From positions 93,117 through 157,116 of the forward strand of contig NZ_FRAC01000016.1 in NCBI RefSeq assembly GCF_900142215.1: a DNA stretch of 64,000 nucleotides, in the 5' to 3' direction. The number at the start of each line of letters is the position of its first letter. Within the stretch, counting starts at the first letter, position 1. Source of the stretch: Anaerocolumna jejuensis DSM 15929 (lineage in GTDB: Bacteria; Bacillota; Clostridia; Lachnospirales; Lachnospiraceae). Below the pieces are notes generated by a model. That model had not been told where the DNA came from and ran no database searches. It saw only the letters and a program-made list of their open reading frames with translations. Shown here piece by piece: positions 17,521 through 26,204 of this stretch. Position numbers and translations under genes: made by a program.

Positions 17521-19353
17521 ATGAAAAAGGGGAAAGAAGTGCCCTACTCTTTAGGGGACAACTTCCATTTTATCTATGCAAATATGTGGGCATATGATAA
17601 ATCATTGATTTTTTATGGTTTTGCTGAAATCATTTTTAATGTAATTCTGCCTCTTTGCACGGTTATTCTTCCGTCTGTTGTGGTAGGACTTTTAGAGAGG
17701 CAGGCGGGGATAGAGAAGTTTATTCAGACCATGGTACTTGTATTTTTAGTATACAGTATAGTGTCGGCAGTCCAGACTTTTTTGACATCAAGAAACAGAA
17801 ACCAGTACATTGATATCCGATTGAATTTCTTTTCCATCATCCTCTTTGAAAAATGCTTTAGCATGGATTATGGACAATTGGAAAAGGAGAAGACACGGGA
17901 GGAGTTAAAAAAGTCGGGAGACAGTGTTTATGGCAACTGGCAGGGACTTGAGGGCTTTATGCACAGAAATGTCAGCCTGCTTACCAATGTATTGGGGCTT
18001 TTAACTTATGCCCTTGTAGTTGGATGGATTAATCCGGTTTTTCTGCTGCTTTTGCTGGTACTCTCAGTAATTCAGATACTGGTATTTCACCGTGCCAAAC
18101 TATATGAGCACAAGCAGAAGAATGAAATGTCCGGCATTAGAGTTACACAGGGCTATTTACAGGAACAGGCCTTCGACCTGAAGGCTGGCAAAGATATCAG
18201 GCTCTATCAGCTGGATAAGCTTATCGGCAGGGTATACGCGGCAGCGAATAACCGGCTTAAGAAAATCAAAGGAAAGATAAGAGGGGTTTATTATGTCAAT
18301 GATATCGTAGAAATCCTGTTAAAATTTCTTAGGGACGGCTTATGTTATGGGTATTTGATTTATTTGCTGATGCATGGCCTTCCGGTATCTGACTTTGTTC
18401 TTTACCTGGGTATCGTAGGCGGGTTGGCTGGCTGGATGATGAAGATTACGGAGGACCTCTCGGAAATTGGAAGATGCCATTATATGATTTGTGACTTCCG
18501 AAAATTCTGTGATATAAAAGATACCTTTTCCCATAAGAGCGGAAGGGAGCTGGAAGAAGAGGACATGGCCCTTGATATTGTATTTGACCATGTATCCTAC
18601 CAGTACGAAGGCTCCTCCGATTATGTGCTGAAAGATATCAGCTTTCACATGGGCAAAGGGGATAAATTTGCGCTGGTGGGAGTAAACGGTGCGGGAAAGA
18701 CAACTCTTGTAAAGCTGATGTGCGGTTTCTATCAGCCAACAGGTGGGCGGATACTAATCAATGGGATAGATATCGGAGAACTTAATATAGAAAATTACTT
18801 TAAGCAAATCGCGGTCGTCTTCCAGGATGCAGCAGTACTGTCTTTCACAATCGGAGAGAATATCAGCGGTGTGCCGGGAAGTAAAATCAACAGGGAAGAG
18901 CTTGATCATGCAATAGAGCTGTCAGGGCTAAAGGAGAAGATTGACGGCCTGCCCAAAGGAACCGGCACTTACTTAAACAAGGATATGGAAGAAAGCGGCA
19001 TACAACTGTCAGGCGGTGAGCTGCAAAAACTGCTGCTTGCCAGGGCTCTATATAAGAAGGCAAAGCTTCTTCTGTTTGATGAACCTACTGCTGCCATGGA
19101 TGCCATAGCAGAAAGTGAGTTATATGAGCAGTATCAGGATTTGCTTCGCGGAAGGACTGCCTTATTTATCTCCCACAGGCTGGCATCAACAAGATACTGT
19201 GACAATATCCTGTTTCTGGAAAATGGTAAAATCGCAGAAACGGGCAGCCATGAAAGCCTTATGAAATTGAACGGAAGATATGCTGAGATGTTTCAGGTGC
19301 AGAGTAAATATTATAAGGAGGAAGAGGATGAAACTGAAGAAAGTATGGCATGA
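17521..19353 (+). CDS. ABC exporter half-transporter 1 (membrane domain plus ATPase)
   Basis: The ATG at 17521 sits 7 bases after AAAAGGAG; an upstream GTG at 17515 is too close to it. Residues 1-330 are a six-helix exporter-type membrane domain. The ATPase has Walker A GVNGAGKTTLVKL, signature QLSGGELQKLLLARAL, Walker B LLLFDEPTAAMD and the H-loop ISHRLAST. It overlaps the second half-transporter gene by 26 bases, so the two probably form a heterodimer. There is no peptidase domain, so it is not a PCAT-type bacteriocin processor. The cargo is unknown; drug or peptide export under the nearby two-component system is a guess from context. Confidence 0.85.
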   Translation: MKKGKEVPYSLGDNFHFIYANMWAYDKSLIFYGFAEIIFNVILPLCTVILPSVVVGLLERQAGIEKFIQTMVLVFLVYSIVSAVQTFLTSRNRNQYIDIRLNFFSIILFEKCFSMDYGQLEKEKTREELKKSGDSVYGNWQGLEGFMHRNVSLLTNVLGLLTYALVVGWINPVFLLLLLVLSVIQILVFHRAKLYEHKQKNEMSGIRVTQGYLQEQAFDLKAGKDIRLYQLDKLIGRVYAAANNRLKKIKGKIRGVYYVNDIVEILLKFLRDGLCYGYLIYLLMHGLPVSDFVLYLGIVGGLAGWMMKITEDLSEIGRCHYMICDFRKFCDIKDTFSHKSGRELEEEDMALDIVFDHVSYQYEGSSDYVLKDISFHMGKGDKFALVGVNGAGKTTLVKLMCGFYQPTGGRILINGIDIGELNIENYFKQIAVVFQDAAVLSFTIGENISGVPGSKINREELDHAIELSGLKEKIDGLPKGTGTYLNKDMEESGIQLSGGELQKLLLARALYKKAKLLLFDEPTAAMDAIAESELYEQYQDLLRGRTALFISHRLASTRYCDNILFLENGKIAETGSHESLMKLNGRYAEMFQVQSKYYKEEEDETEESMA

Positions 19354-21148
19354 ATCTGTTTCCTTTATAAAATTGATCAAAGCAGACCATCCGAATATAA
19401 TATGGATTGTTGTGATAGGTGGATTGGCAGGAGCTGCGGGGCCTTTTGTACAGCTGTTCTTTTATGCAAGAGTTTTAAATAAGGTATTAAAAGGACAATA
19501 CAAAGAGTGTATCCTTGATGTCCTGATATTACTGATTACAGCTTTGATACTGAACCTGATTAAGAAGGCCTGTGACCAGTCTGTCATAGTGCTAAGGGAA
19601 ACCTGTGCGGACACGATATATCTAAAGACCGCAAACAGGGCATTTACCATGGAATATGAAGAATTCGAAAGAACAGAGACGATGGATGCCATCAGAAGAG
19701 TGCAGGGAGGAGAGAACAGTTCGGGAGGAATCGGAGACCAGATACAAAGTATCTATGTTCTCGTTGAAAAAGGTTTTTCCATCCTGTTTTCACTTGCCTT
19801 TGTGATATCCCTTTTTACCCGTGTAGATGCGGACAGCAGGAATTTCTTTTGTTCCCAATGGTCTTCTCTTTTGATAATTGCTGTGTTCGCAATCGTTTTT
19901 CTTCTGTGCCTTAAGCTATCTGCCATATCCTATCAAAAATTCTACGAGGTGGAAAAGAAAAATGAACATCTGAATTCCATTGGTGAGTACATGCTTGCTA
20001 TTATGCACAACTACCAGCATGGCAAGGATATCCGTATATATTCCATGCAGGGACTCCTGAAACATTATTTTATAAGCGTCATGAAGCCTGTCAATAGTGT
20101 TTTTTTGAAATGGTCCGTTACTGACGGAAAATATACGGGAGCAATTGTATTTCTGACCCAGTTAACTTCCGGATTGGTATATGTGGTATTGGGAGGAAAG
20201 GCAGTCTATGGTATTATCAGTATCGGAGAAGTGTTTATGTACGCCGGAGCCATCCTTGAGTTTACCGGAGCTGTCCGGAGTGAAATCGTAGAATACAATA
20301 GTTTTTATTACAGGATGGAATATCTGAATAACTATAATGAGTTTATCAATAAGCCCAATACCCGCTATACCGGAACGCTTCCTGTTGAAAAGCGCTTAGA
20401 TGGTGAATATGAATTCACCTTTGAAAATGTCAGCTTTCAGTATCCCGGAACGGATAACCAAATATTAGACCACCTCAATCTTAAATTTGAAATAGGAAAA
20501 AAATACGCTATTGTAGGAAAAAACGGAGCCGGAAAAACGACTTTGATAAAGCTTTTGTGCAGGCTCTATGACCCGTCGGAGGGAAGAATCCTGTTAAATG
20601 GCATTGATATAAGGTATTATGATTACGATGAATATACAAAGGTATTCTCTATTGTATTTCAGGATTTTAAACTGCTGGCACTGCCCCTTGCCGATAATTT
20701 GACTTTAGGTGATAAAGCAGATGATAAAAGGCTGTGGGAGGTCTTAAAGCAGGCAGGCATGAAGAACAGGGTAGAAAAAATGCCGGGTAAGTTGGAAACA
20801 AACCTTTATAAAAACAATGGAGAGGGTATAGAAATCTCCGGAGGGGAAGCGCAGAAGCTTGCCATTGCAAGAGCTTTGTATAAGGATGGACCCTTTGTAA
20901 TCCTGGATGAACCGACAGCCGCTCTTGATCCCATAGCAGAGGCCGAAATTTATGAGAATTTCAATACCATGGTAGAGGGCAAGACAGCTATCTATATTTC
21001 CCACCGAATGAGCAGCTGTAAATTCTGCAATGATATTATCGTAATAGACGGCGGTAAGATTGCAGAACGCGGCAGCCATGATAAACTGTTAAGGGAAAAT
21101 GGAATTTATGCATCGCTCTATACCACACAGGCCCGGTATTATGCATAG
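19328..21148 (+). CDS. ABC exporter half-transporter 2 (membrane domain plus ATPase)
   Basis: The ATG at 19328 follows AAGGAGGAAGAGG; the frame upstream (to 19280) lies inside the first transporter gene and is not used. The protein is 606 residues: a six-helix exporter domain, then Walker A GKNGAGKTTLIKL, signature EISGGEAQKLAIARAL, Walker B VILDEPTAALD and ISHRMSSC. Neither protein of the pair shows a clearly degenerate ATP site. The sequences are similar enough that the pair probably arose by duplication. A strong terminator follows. Confidence 0.85.
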   Translation: MKLKKVWHESVSFIKLIKADHPNIIWIVVIGGLAGAAGPFVQLFFYARVLNKVLKGQYKECILDVLILLITALILNLIKKACDQSVIVLRETCADTIYLKTANRAFTMEYEEFERTETMDAIRRVQGGENSSGGIGDQIQSIYVLVEKGFSILFSLAFVISLFTRVDADSRNFFCSQWSSLLIIAVFAIVFLLCLKLSAISYQKFYEVEKKNEHLNSIGEYMLAIMHNYQHGKDIRIYSMQGLLKHYFISVMKPVNSVFLKWSVTDGKYTGAIVFLTQLTSGLVYVVLGGKAVYGIISIGEVFMYAGAILEFTGAVRSEIVEYNSFYYRMEYLNNYNEFINKPNTRYTGTLPVEKRLDGEYEFTFENVSFQYPGTDNQILDHLNLKFEIGKKYAIVGKNGAGKTTLIKLLCRLYDPSEGRILLNGIDIRYYDYDEYTKVFSIVFQDFKLLALPLADNLTLGDKADDKRLWEVLKQAGMKNRVEKMPGKLETNLYKNNGEGIEISGGEAQKLAIARALYKDGPFVILDEPTAALDPIAEAEIYENFNTMVEGKTAIYISHRMSSCKFCNDIIVIDGGKIAERGSHDKLLRENGIYASLYTTQARYYA

Positions 21149-21206
21149 AGTGTCATGGATTAAAAATGTTACAGTTCAGTCAATAAAGAACGAATCCGAT
21201 AAAAGG

Positions 21207-21256
21207 AAATACCCTCTGGCAGCAAGCAAATTTTTGCTCGCTGCCAGAGGGTATTT
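21207..21256. terminator. Strong bidirectional terminator
   Basis: The arms aaataccctctggcagc and gctgccagagggtattt pair perfectly over 17 bp. It serves the ABC genes (+) and the HEAT-repeat gene (-), which converge here. Confidence 0.85.
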
Positions 21257-21310
21257 ATCATATCTGGAAACAAAGAACCCTGCTATGGCACTTATGTTTC
21301 CCTGCCGGTT

Positions 21311-21643
21311 CTATTTTATTTTAAATTCCCGTAATGCCTTTGAAGCTACTTCCTTTACGCCTGCATCCGTTTCCTTGGATAACAGAAGCTGCAAAAAGCT
21401 TCTGGCCTGTTCGGTTCCGGAGTTGGCAAATGCAACAATTGCTGCTTTTCTGATTTCCGGATTTTCATTATCTATCAGCTTGCTCAGCAGGTTAAAAGCT
21501 AGTTCATCCTGAATGATGCCAAGGCCTGCTATTGCTGCTTTAACGACTTCTACATCCTTATCGTGAAGGAATTTTTCAACCTTTTCCGTTTTTTTCTTTT
21601 CCGTCAGCTTCTGGATTTTCTCAATTTCTTTTTCTTCACTCAT
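21311..21643 (-). CDS. Small HEAT-repeat protein
   Basis: 110 residues. An N-terminal charged helix (EKEIEKIQKLTEKKKTEKVEKF) is followed by three alpha-helical repeats of HEAT/PBS-lyase type, e.g. VKAAIAGLGIIQDELAFNLL and IRKAAIVAFANSGTEQARSFL. Such proteins are protein-binding scaffolds; the partner is not known here. The ATG has an AAGGAGC site. It is monocistronic, and the intergenic stretch upstream (21644-21848) is AT-rich with a hairpin at 21790. Confidence 0.7.
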   Translation of the reverse strand: MSEEKEIEKIQKLTEKKKTEKVEKFLHDKDVEVVKAAIAGLGIIQDELAFNLLSKLIDNENPEIRKAAIVAFANSGTEQARSFLQLLLSKETDAGVKEVASKALREFKIK

Positions 21644-21789
21644 AATGTTGCTCCTTCTTTCTTATAGTTTGTAATCTTACAAAATATAAATATTAAGCTA
21701 TTTGTTACCGCTTAATATTGTAAGGTCGCAACTTAACTATAGTCCTATTTCCTCCGCAGTGCAAGCAAACAGGGTAATTATTTTTAATT

Positions 21790-21829
21790 CTGAGCTACAG
21801 TTCGACCTGGTGGGTGAGCTGCAGCTCAG
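21790..21829. other. Imperfect inverted repeat in an intergenic stretch
   Basis: The arms ctgagctacag and ctgcagctcag pair at 10 of 11 positions around an 18-base loop. It lies between the HEAT-repeat gene and the promoter at 21849. Its function is not clear. Confidence 0.35.
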
Positions 21830-21848
21830 AAACAGTACAGAATTGTTT

Positions 21849-21882
21849 TTGAACTTGATTTAAGCTGCCGTTATGATATACT
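21849..21882 (+). promoter_or_regulatory. Promoter of a short unannotated transcription unit
   Basis: Two overlapping solutions exist: TTGAAC-17-TATGAT and TTGATT-16-TATACT. Both are good sigma-A promoters and read toward the small frame at 21940 and the terminator at 22155. Confidence 0.55.
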
Positions 21883-21939
21883 GTAAAAGATATTAACATA
21901 ACGAAACAGCGGTGTTTAACACCTTAGAAGGGAATCCTT

Positions 21940-22124
21940 ATGAAAGCTTTAAAAGCAATTGATAAAAAACTCACCTCCGCGCAGAGACCACAATTTCAGT
22001 AGTCGGCGATGCTTTGCTCGGAGGTCCGGTATTTAAAGTAGTCGGTGATAAGATATGGCATTGTCTGACCTCAATAGTTTATGGAGGTTTTGTTTGCATA
22101 CTCTTTTCACTTTTCCTATTTTAA
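21940..22124 (+). pseudogene. Possible frameshifted small membrane-protein gene
   Basis: An ATG at 21940 preceded by GAAGGGAAT opens a 20-codon frame (MKALKAIDKKLTSA...) that stops at 22002. From about 21966 to 22124 the next frame is open and reads ...ETTISVVGDALLGGPVFKVV... and ends in a hydrophobic stretch (YGGFVCILFSLFLF). One base change near 21980 would join them into a coherent protein of about 60 residues with a C-terminal membrane segment. It is flanked by a promoter and a strong terminator. It may be a broken gene, two short peptides, or an RNA gene. I do not recognise a family. Confidence 0.35.
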
Positions 22125-22154
22125 AGATTTGGATAAGGATTTGATAAAAATCTT

Positions 22155-22186
22155 AACTGCAGCGGGTACGTCCGCTGCAGTTTTTT
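22155..22186 (+). terminator. Rho-independent terminator of the short unit
   Basis: The arms aactgcagcgg and ccgctgcagtt pair perfectly over 11 bp with a 6-base loop and six Ts. Confidence 0.85.
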
Positions 22187-22244
22187 ATGGTCTTTGCTTC
22201 ATCTGAACAGTAATTATGAAATTATGATTAGAGGAGCAAAGTAT

Positions 22245-22520
22245 ATGAAATATAAAAAAGCACAGGACGTACTGCCGGAAGAACTAGTAAGATTGCTGCA
22301 GAATTATGTAAGCGGTGATTATCTGTATATACCTCGTAAGGAGGGGGAAAAGAAATCCTGGGGAGAAAAAAGCGGTACAAGGGATTTATTAAAAGCAAGA
22401 AATATTGAAATTTATGATAAATACAGGGAGGGAGCAACGGTAGAAAAGCTCTCGGAGAAATATTTTCTATCCGAGCAGAGTGTCCGGCGCATTATAAGCC
22501 AGGTAAGAAAATATGCGTAA
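22245..22520 (+). CDS. CD3324-family small HTH protein
   Basis: 91 residues from the ATG at 22245, which has GAGGAG eight bases upstream; the frame upstream to 22194 has no site. The N-terminal half (YKKAQDVLPEELVRLLQNYV, DYLYIPRK) and the C-terminal helix-turn-helix (LSEKYFLSEQSVRRIISQV) match small clostridial CD3324-type proteins related to the Mor transcription activator fold. It probably binds DNA; the target is unknown. It is a short stand-alone gene directly after a terminator. Confidence 0.65.
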   Translation: MKYKKAQDVLPEELVRLLQNYVSGDYLYIPRKEGEKKSWGEKSGTRDLLKARNIEIYDKYREGATVEKLSEKYFLSEQSVRRIISQVRKYA

Positions 22521-22637
22521 AATCCATACAGAATCATTTGTGCAATAGATTTCATTTCCGATTTCCGATATAGTGATATCAGAAGGTATCCCAAAGGGAT
22601 TATTTCAGGATATGTTATATAGAAAGGAATGAATCAT

Positions 22638-22814
22638 ATGGCATTAAAACCCCATAGAGGCAAAACATTAAGAACCTTGCCGTCACGGGGCAGAGGTACC
22701 TGCCCGGTATGTAATACCAAAAGAATTAAAGTGCTTTATCCTCTGATAACAGGTGACGGAAATAAACTGACCGTATGTAAAAGATGCAGGAATAGGAAGA
22801 TAGCCGCTCTTTAG
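22638..22814 (+). CDS. Small zinc-ribbon protein
   Basis: 58 residues from the ATG at 22638, which is 9 bases after GAAAGGA; the in-frame ATG at 22629 touches that site and is unlikely. The sequence is basic (ALKPHRGKTLRTL) and holds two Cys pairs, CPVC and CKRC, spaced for one zinc ion. Size and charge suggest nucleic-acid binding. I do not recognise a named family. Confidence 0.6.
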   Translation: MALKPHRGKTLRTLPSRGRGTCPVCNTKRIKVLYPLITGDGNKLTVCKRCRNRKIAAL

Positions 22815-22992
22815 CTGCCGTTTAAGCCGGATTCTTAACTGTCCGGCTGGCTGCCAAATACGCGATGCTCTTTTTAAACGCTGTAGCCGCAGCCATGCTG
22901 TTTCACGGCATAACGGTCCATCTATTTGAATATAGATACAAATTAATACAGCCGCTGCCAAAAGCCTGGTATCCGCAAATATTTATCATTGG

Positions 22993-23020
22993 ACCACTGC
23001 TTAATGGCAGTGGTTTTTTT
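22993..23020 (+). terminator. Rho-independent terminator
   Basis: The arms accactgc and gcagtggt, with a 6-base loop, are followed by a run of Ts. It lies 180 bases after the zinc-ribbon gene. The stretch 22815-22992 also holds a 7-bp stem (agccgga/tccggct) and a short open frame without a ribosome binding site. Confidence 0.8.
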
Positions 23021-23252
23021 GGACGGTTTTATAGAAATTGAAAAACTGGAAAAGAATTGAAATTGTGTATAAATTATAAATATGGTAAGACAACTTTTTT
23101 GAATGAATGAAACTTAAGAAAATCAATAGTTGTAATGGATTTATATATTCAAGGTATAGTACCGGATTTACAATTGAAACTGCTTCAGACTATAACTGTA
23201 AAAAAACAGAAAGAAAATGTTTAGTTTTTACGCAAAATTTAGTACATAAAAT

Positions 23253-23280
23253 TTGACTTATGAGCAAATTTGTGTATAAT
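23253..23280 (+). promoter_or_regulatory. Promoter of the riboswitch-chemotaxis transcript
   Basis: TTGACT and TATAAT are spaced by 16 bases, about 105 bases upstream of the riboswitch. Immediately downstream, TAAT and CACGATAT (23297) resemble a sigma-D (motility) promoter weakly, so dual control is possible. Confidence 0.6.
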
Positions 23281-23384
23281 CAAATATATAAATCGACACG
23301 ATATGTTAAAAATCTGGAAGTTTTCTAACATTGTAAAGTTGATGAAATCCATATAGAACTTTGTTTCATAATTATACTAACTTA

Positions 23385-23472
23385 AAAAAGGCAAACTTAT
23401 CGAAAGGTAAGGACGCAAAGCCACGAGTCTAAGGCATATGCTAGGATAGTCGGGTTACTGTAGTTAATGTAG
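23385..23472 (+). ncRNA. Cyclic di-GMP-I (GEMM-I) riboswitch
   Basis: The core motifs of the class-I c-di-GMP aptamer are present in order: GGCAAAC, a GAAA tetraloop stem (tatcGAAAggta), GGACGCAAAGCC, the tetraloop-receptor half GTCTAAGG, CTAGGATAG, and CGGGTTACTG. It senses c-di-GMP in the leader of the following chemotaxis-type gene. A T-tailed hairpin directly after the aptamer suggests control by transcription termination; on or off sense cannot be told by eye. Confidence 0.92.
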
Positions 23473-23506
23473 CCATCTGTGGGCGACTGCATTTGGCTTT
23501 TTTTTA
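23470..23506 (+). terminator. Riboswitch expression-platform terminator
   Basis: The imperfect stem between agcca and tggct is followed by eight Ts, between the aptamer and the GTG start at 23546. Confidence 0.65.
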
Positions 23507-23545
23507 TGCAATAAATACAGATATAATACATTAGGAGGTCTAGAT

Positions 23546-24760
23546 GTGGAGAGTCATAACGAAAGAAAAGTAATAAGGGGTGTAATGAACACCAACCTTG
23601 CTGTAATGCTTGTCTGCTTTGTTGTTTTAACGGCAGGAGCATTTTTAAGAGTGCAGCCTCTGATATTTATAGCAGTGGTATTGGAATTAGCAGCCCTTTG
23701 CCTTACGTTCGTGCTGAATGCCAGGCTGAATAAGGCAGCTCAGGCAAATGATACGGCAGTAAGAGCAGAAAGTAATTCCGTCTACAGCGAAAATAAGCCG
23801 GCGGTCAATACGGAGGAGAACATTAATGAATTCATTCAGCATGTGAAGGAATCTGTAGAAGTTATTACGTATTCCTCCGAAGAAATGAAACATTCCTCCG
23901 GTGAAATGAGTGACATTTCAAGCAAAGTCACCCTGTCCATATCCCAATTGGCAGAGGGTGCAACCCAGCAGGCAGAGTCAACGGAAAAGGGCAGCACCAG
24001 AATAAACAACATAACCGAAATGATTATTTGCATCGGCGAGGATATGGCTGCTTCCGATAAGGTTTCCGATGAAGCGATGGCAGCCATGGCAGATGTAAAA
24101 GAGTCCATTCGCTTCCAGGAAGAGAAAATGACGGAAAACAAGGTCATTACGGAAAATATGGAAGTTGCCATTACAGACCTTATGGAAAAGTCGAAGGAAA
24201 TCGGTAAGATATTAGAGGTTATAAAGGGTGTGGCGCAGCAGACCAACCTGCTTGCTTTAAATGCTGCTATTGAAGCAGCAAGAGCCGGAGAGCACGGAAG
24301 GGGCTTTGCCGTTGTATCCGAGGAAATCCGTAAATTGGCGGAACAGTCCGCTGAATCCGGCAAGCAGATAACGGAAATCATCAACGATGTCCAGCAGGGT
24401 ATCGAAAACACCGTTATGCAGATTAAGACGGCTAATACCCTTTCCCAGGAGCAGGGAAAAGCTTTTGAGCAGACAGTAAGCTCCATTTCCGATATTTCCG
24501 AAAAAGTATCCTCTATCGGTGTAAAGGTAAAAGCGGCAGCCGGTGCCACCAAGACTCTGACAGATGATGCAAGGGAAGCCGAAGATATGATTGCTACCAT
24601 TGCAAGTATATCGGAGGAAACGGCAGCAGGGACACAGGAAGCCTCTTCTTCGGTTGAGGAACAGAACAATCTGATTCAATTGGTTGCAGAGTGCTCCAAT
24701 GAGATGTCTAACATTGCACAAGTCCTCAAAGAGAAACTGGAAGCTTTCAATCTGGAATAA
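23546..24760 (+). CDS. Methyl-accepting chemotaxis-type protein without sensor domain
   Basis: It starts at GTG 23546, six bases after AGGAGGT. Residues 15-58 form two membrane segments with almost nothing between them (LAVMLVCFVVLTAGAFL, LIFIAVVLELAALCLTFV), so no external ligand domain exists. Residues about 100-400 are the coiled-coil signalling domain with the hallmark hairpin tip (VAQQTNLLALNAAIEAARAG, EHGRGFAVVSEEIRKLAEQS). Length (404) is short for the family. Expression is set by the c-di-GMP riboswitch, linking it to the motile/sessile switch. It may sense membrane state or a cytoplasmic partner. Confidence 0.88.
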   Translation: MESHNERKVIRGVMNTNLAVMLVCFVVLTAGAFLRVQPLIFIAVVLELAALCLTFVLNARLNKAAQANDTAVRAESNSVYSENKPAVNTEENINEFIQHVKESVEVITYSSEEMKHSSGEMSDISSKVTLSISQLAEGATQQAESTEKGSTRINNITEMIICIGEDMAASDKVSDEAMAAMADVKESIRFQEEKMTENKVITENMEVAITDLMEKSKEIGKILEVIKGVAQQTNLLALNAAIEAARAGEHGRGFAVVSEEIRKLAEQSAESGKQITEIINDVQQGIENTVMQIKTANTLSQEQGKAFEQTVSSISDISEKVSSIGVKVKAAAGATKTLTDDAREAEDMIATIASISEETAAGTQEASSSVEEQNNLIQLVAECSNEMSNIAQVLKEKLEAFNLE

Positions 24761-24829
24761 GTCAGAACATCCGATTGTCTTGGAGGTTTACTCCATTTCA
24801 AAATAAATTTTACTTAGGAGGAATTTGTT

Positions 24830-25216
24830 ATGATGATAACACATCCAAGGGGTCTGTATTCCATTAATTATGATCCTGACAAAAAACTAATATACGAGAC
24901 ACCTGTAGGTCTTTGGACAAAAGAGGATTATAACGAATACCACGAACAGTATGTAAACAAAATCGGACCCGCTATCGGTAAACAGCCTTGGGCAGCTATT
25001 ACCGATGTAAGAAAATATAAGATGTCTGATCTTGGGGATGTAATGGCAAAGCATACCGACTGGCTGGTTGAAAATAATATTCAGTGTGCGGCTGTTATTG
25101 TAGACAGTGCTATTGTTAAAATGCAGATAAACAGGGCGGTTTCATCCAAATTCCCTCAGCAGGCCTTTTTAAATGAAGACGAGGCTGTGGCTTGGTTAAA
25201 AACAAAAGGCTTCTAA
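24830..25216 (+). CDS. Hypothetical protein, possibly STAS/SpoIIAA-like
   Basis: 128 residues; the ATG at 24830 follows GGAGGA at 8 bases. The pattern of alternating strands and helices (LIYETPVGLWTKEDYNEYHE, WAAITDVRKYKM, CAAVIVDSAIV, DEAVAWLKTKGF) resembles small STAS/SpoIIAA-like proteins of unknown role. It lies 69 bases after the chemotaxis-type gene without a terminator between them, so it is probably on the same c-di-GMP-controlled transcript. Confidence 0.5.
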   Translation: MMITHPRGLYSINYDPDKKLIYETPVGLWTKEDYNEYHEQYVNKIGPAIGKQPWAAITDVRKYKMSDLGDVMAKHTDWLVENNIQCAAVIVDSAIVKMQINRAVSSKFPQQAFLNEDEAVAWLKTKGF

Positions 25217-25236
25217 AATAAAATACTTAACAGTTG

Positions 25237-25293
25237 ATATGCTCCCTTTCGGCAGGCAGGTAAAATTGTCTGCCCGGAAGAGAGCATATTTTG
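25237..25293. terminator. Bidirectional terminator
   Basis: The arms atatgctc and gagcatat enclose a further G-C-rich stem. The hairpin separates the plus-strand chemotaxis unit from the minus-strand sigma/anti-sigma genes. Confidence 0.7.
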
Positions 25294-25322
25294 TTAAATT
25301 ACCGCAACCCCTTCATTTCTCT

Positions 25323-26204
25323 TTATTTCGCTGCAATCTCAAATTCCTGCATTCCCATGCTTCCCGGGGCAATTTCATATTTATCGAAAACAATCACCGG
25401 ATTCTTATTCTGATTAATATAAAATTTAGTATTTTGGTCGATGGTCTGAAAACCGCCTTCATCGGGCTTGAAATACATATTATCGGAATTTTCCTTGACC
25501 CTTTCCGCCATCTGCTCCCGGATGCCGGTATTTGCCCGTTGGACATAATCCTTTCCCAGCAGCTCCTCAAGGGTTATTTCGGTATCGGTACTCAGGTTGA
25601 TGTTATAAAAGGTATTAAAGTCATAGGCACTTACCCAGGATTCCGCCCCGTAGAGCACAAAGGAAACCATGTTATCATCCTGGTATTTTACATCATAATT
25701 TACTTTTATCTCAATGTTTTTCTGCTTAAATTCCTCCTCGGTGCCTCCTGTATCCAGAAAGGCCTTTTTATACTCCTCAACCCTTTCCTTTGCCTCCTTT
25801 AAATATGCCTTGGACTTCTCCTCGATCATTTGGTTGACCTTTTGCGCAGTGGACTTCTCGGAGGTTACCTGTGGCAGAGTGACCTTCACGGTCTTATCCG
25901 CGTCTTTTTCTTCATAGCTGCGGAGAGTCAGAACCTTTGCGACCCAGCCGACGACCGGGAGATTTCCTGCATTCTGGGCAAAAGCTGCATTGGTGTTCAG
26001 GGCTGTAATCAGTAAGGCAGCACAGGCGGCAGCGGCAGTGAGAGTGAATTTCAGACGGATATGCGGCTTTTTAAGAGGGGGTTCCTCCAGGGAAGGAACT
26101 TTCCTAATGGCTATTTCCTTTTCAATCCGTTGACTTAAATCCGATGGAATCTTTAGGTTATCATATATGTTTTTTGCAGCATCAAATCGTAGGCTTTCCT
26201 TCAT
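25323..26204 (-). CDS. rsiV: RsiV-like anti-sigma factor
   Basis: Membrane anti-sigma factor that holds its ECF sigma until it is cleaved. Residues 1-50 are cytoplasmic, 51-70 a membrane segment (FTLTAAAACAALLITAL) followed by AAFAQ, a signal-peptidase-like site consistent with the known SipS cleavage of RsiV. The external part (about 200 residues) matches the DUF4163/DUF3298 architecture of RsiV, which binds lysozyme in Bacillus. Its start overlaps the sigma gene stop by 4 bases (ATGA). Lysozyme sensing here is inferred from family only. Confidence 0.8.
   Translation of the reverse strand: MKESLRFDAAKNIYDNLKIPSDLSQRIEKEIAIRKVPSLEEPPLKKPHIRLKFTLTAAAACAALLITALNTNAAFAQNAGNLPVVGWVAKVLTLRSYEEKDADKTVKVTLPQVTSEKSTAQKVNQMIEEKSKAYLKEAKERVEEYKKAFLDTGGTEEEFKQKNIEIKVNYDVKYQDDNMVSFVLYGAESWVSAYDFNTFYNINLSTDTEITLEELLGKDYVQRANTGIREQMAERVKENSDNMYFKPDEGGFQTIDQNTKFYINQNKNPVIVFDKYEIAPGSMGMQEFEIAAK

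Noticed and set aside
22865..23041. 58-codon plus-strand frame starting MLFLNAVAAAML
   Set aside because: No ribosome binding site, and it runs through a strong terminator; kept only as a remote possibility.
23836..24669. Long minus-strand frame opposite the chemotaxis-type gene
   Set aside because: A shadow of the repetitive coiled-coil coding sequence; Ser/Ile-rich low-complexity text.
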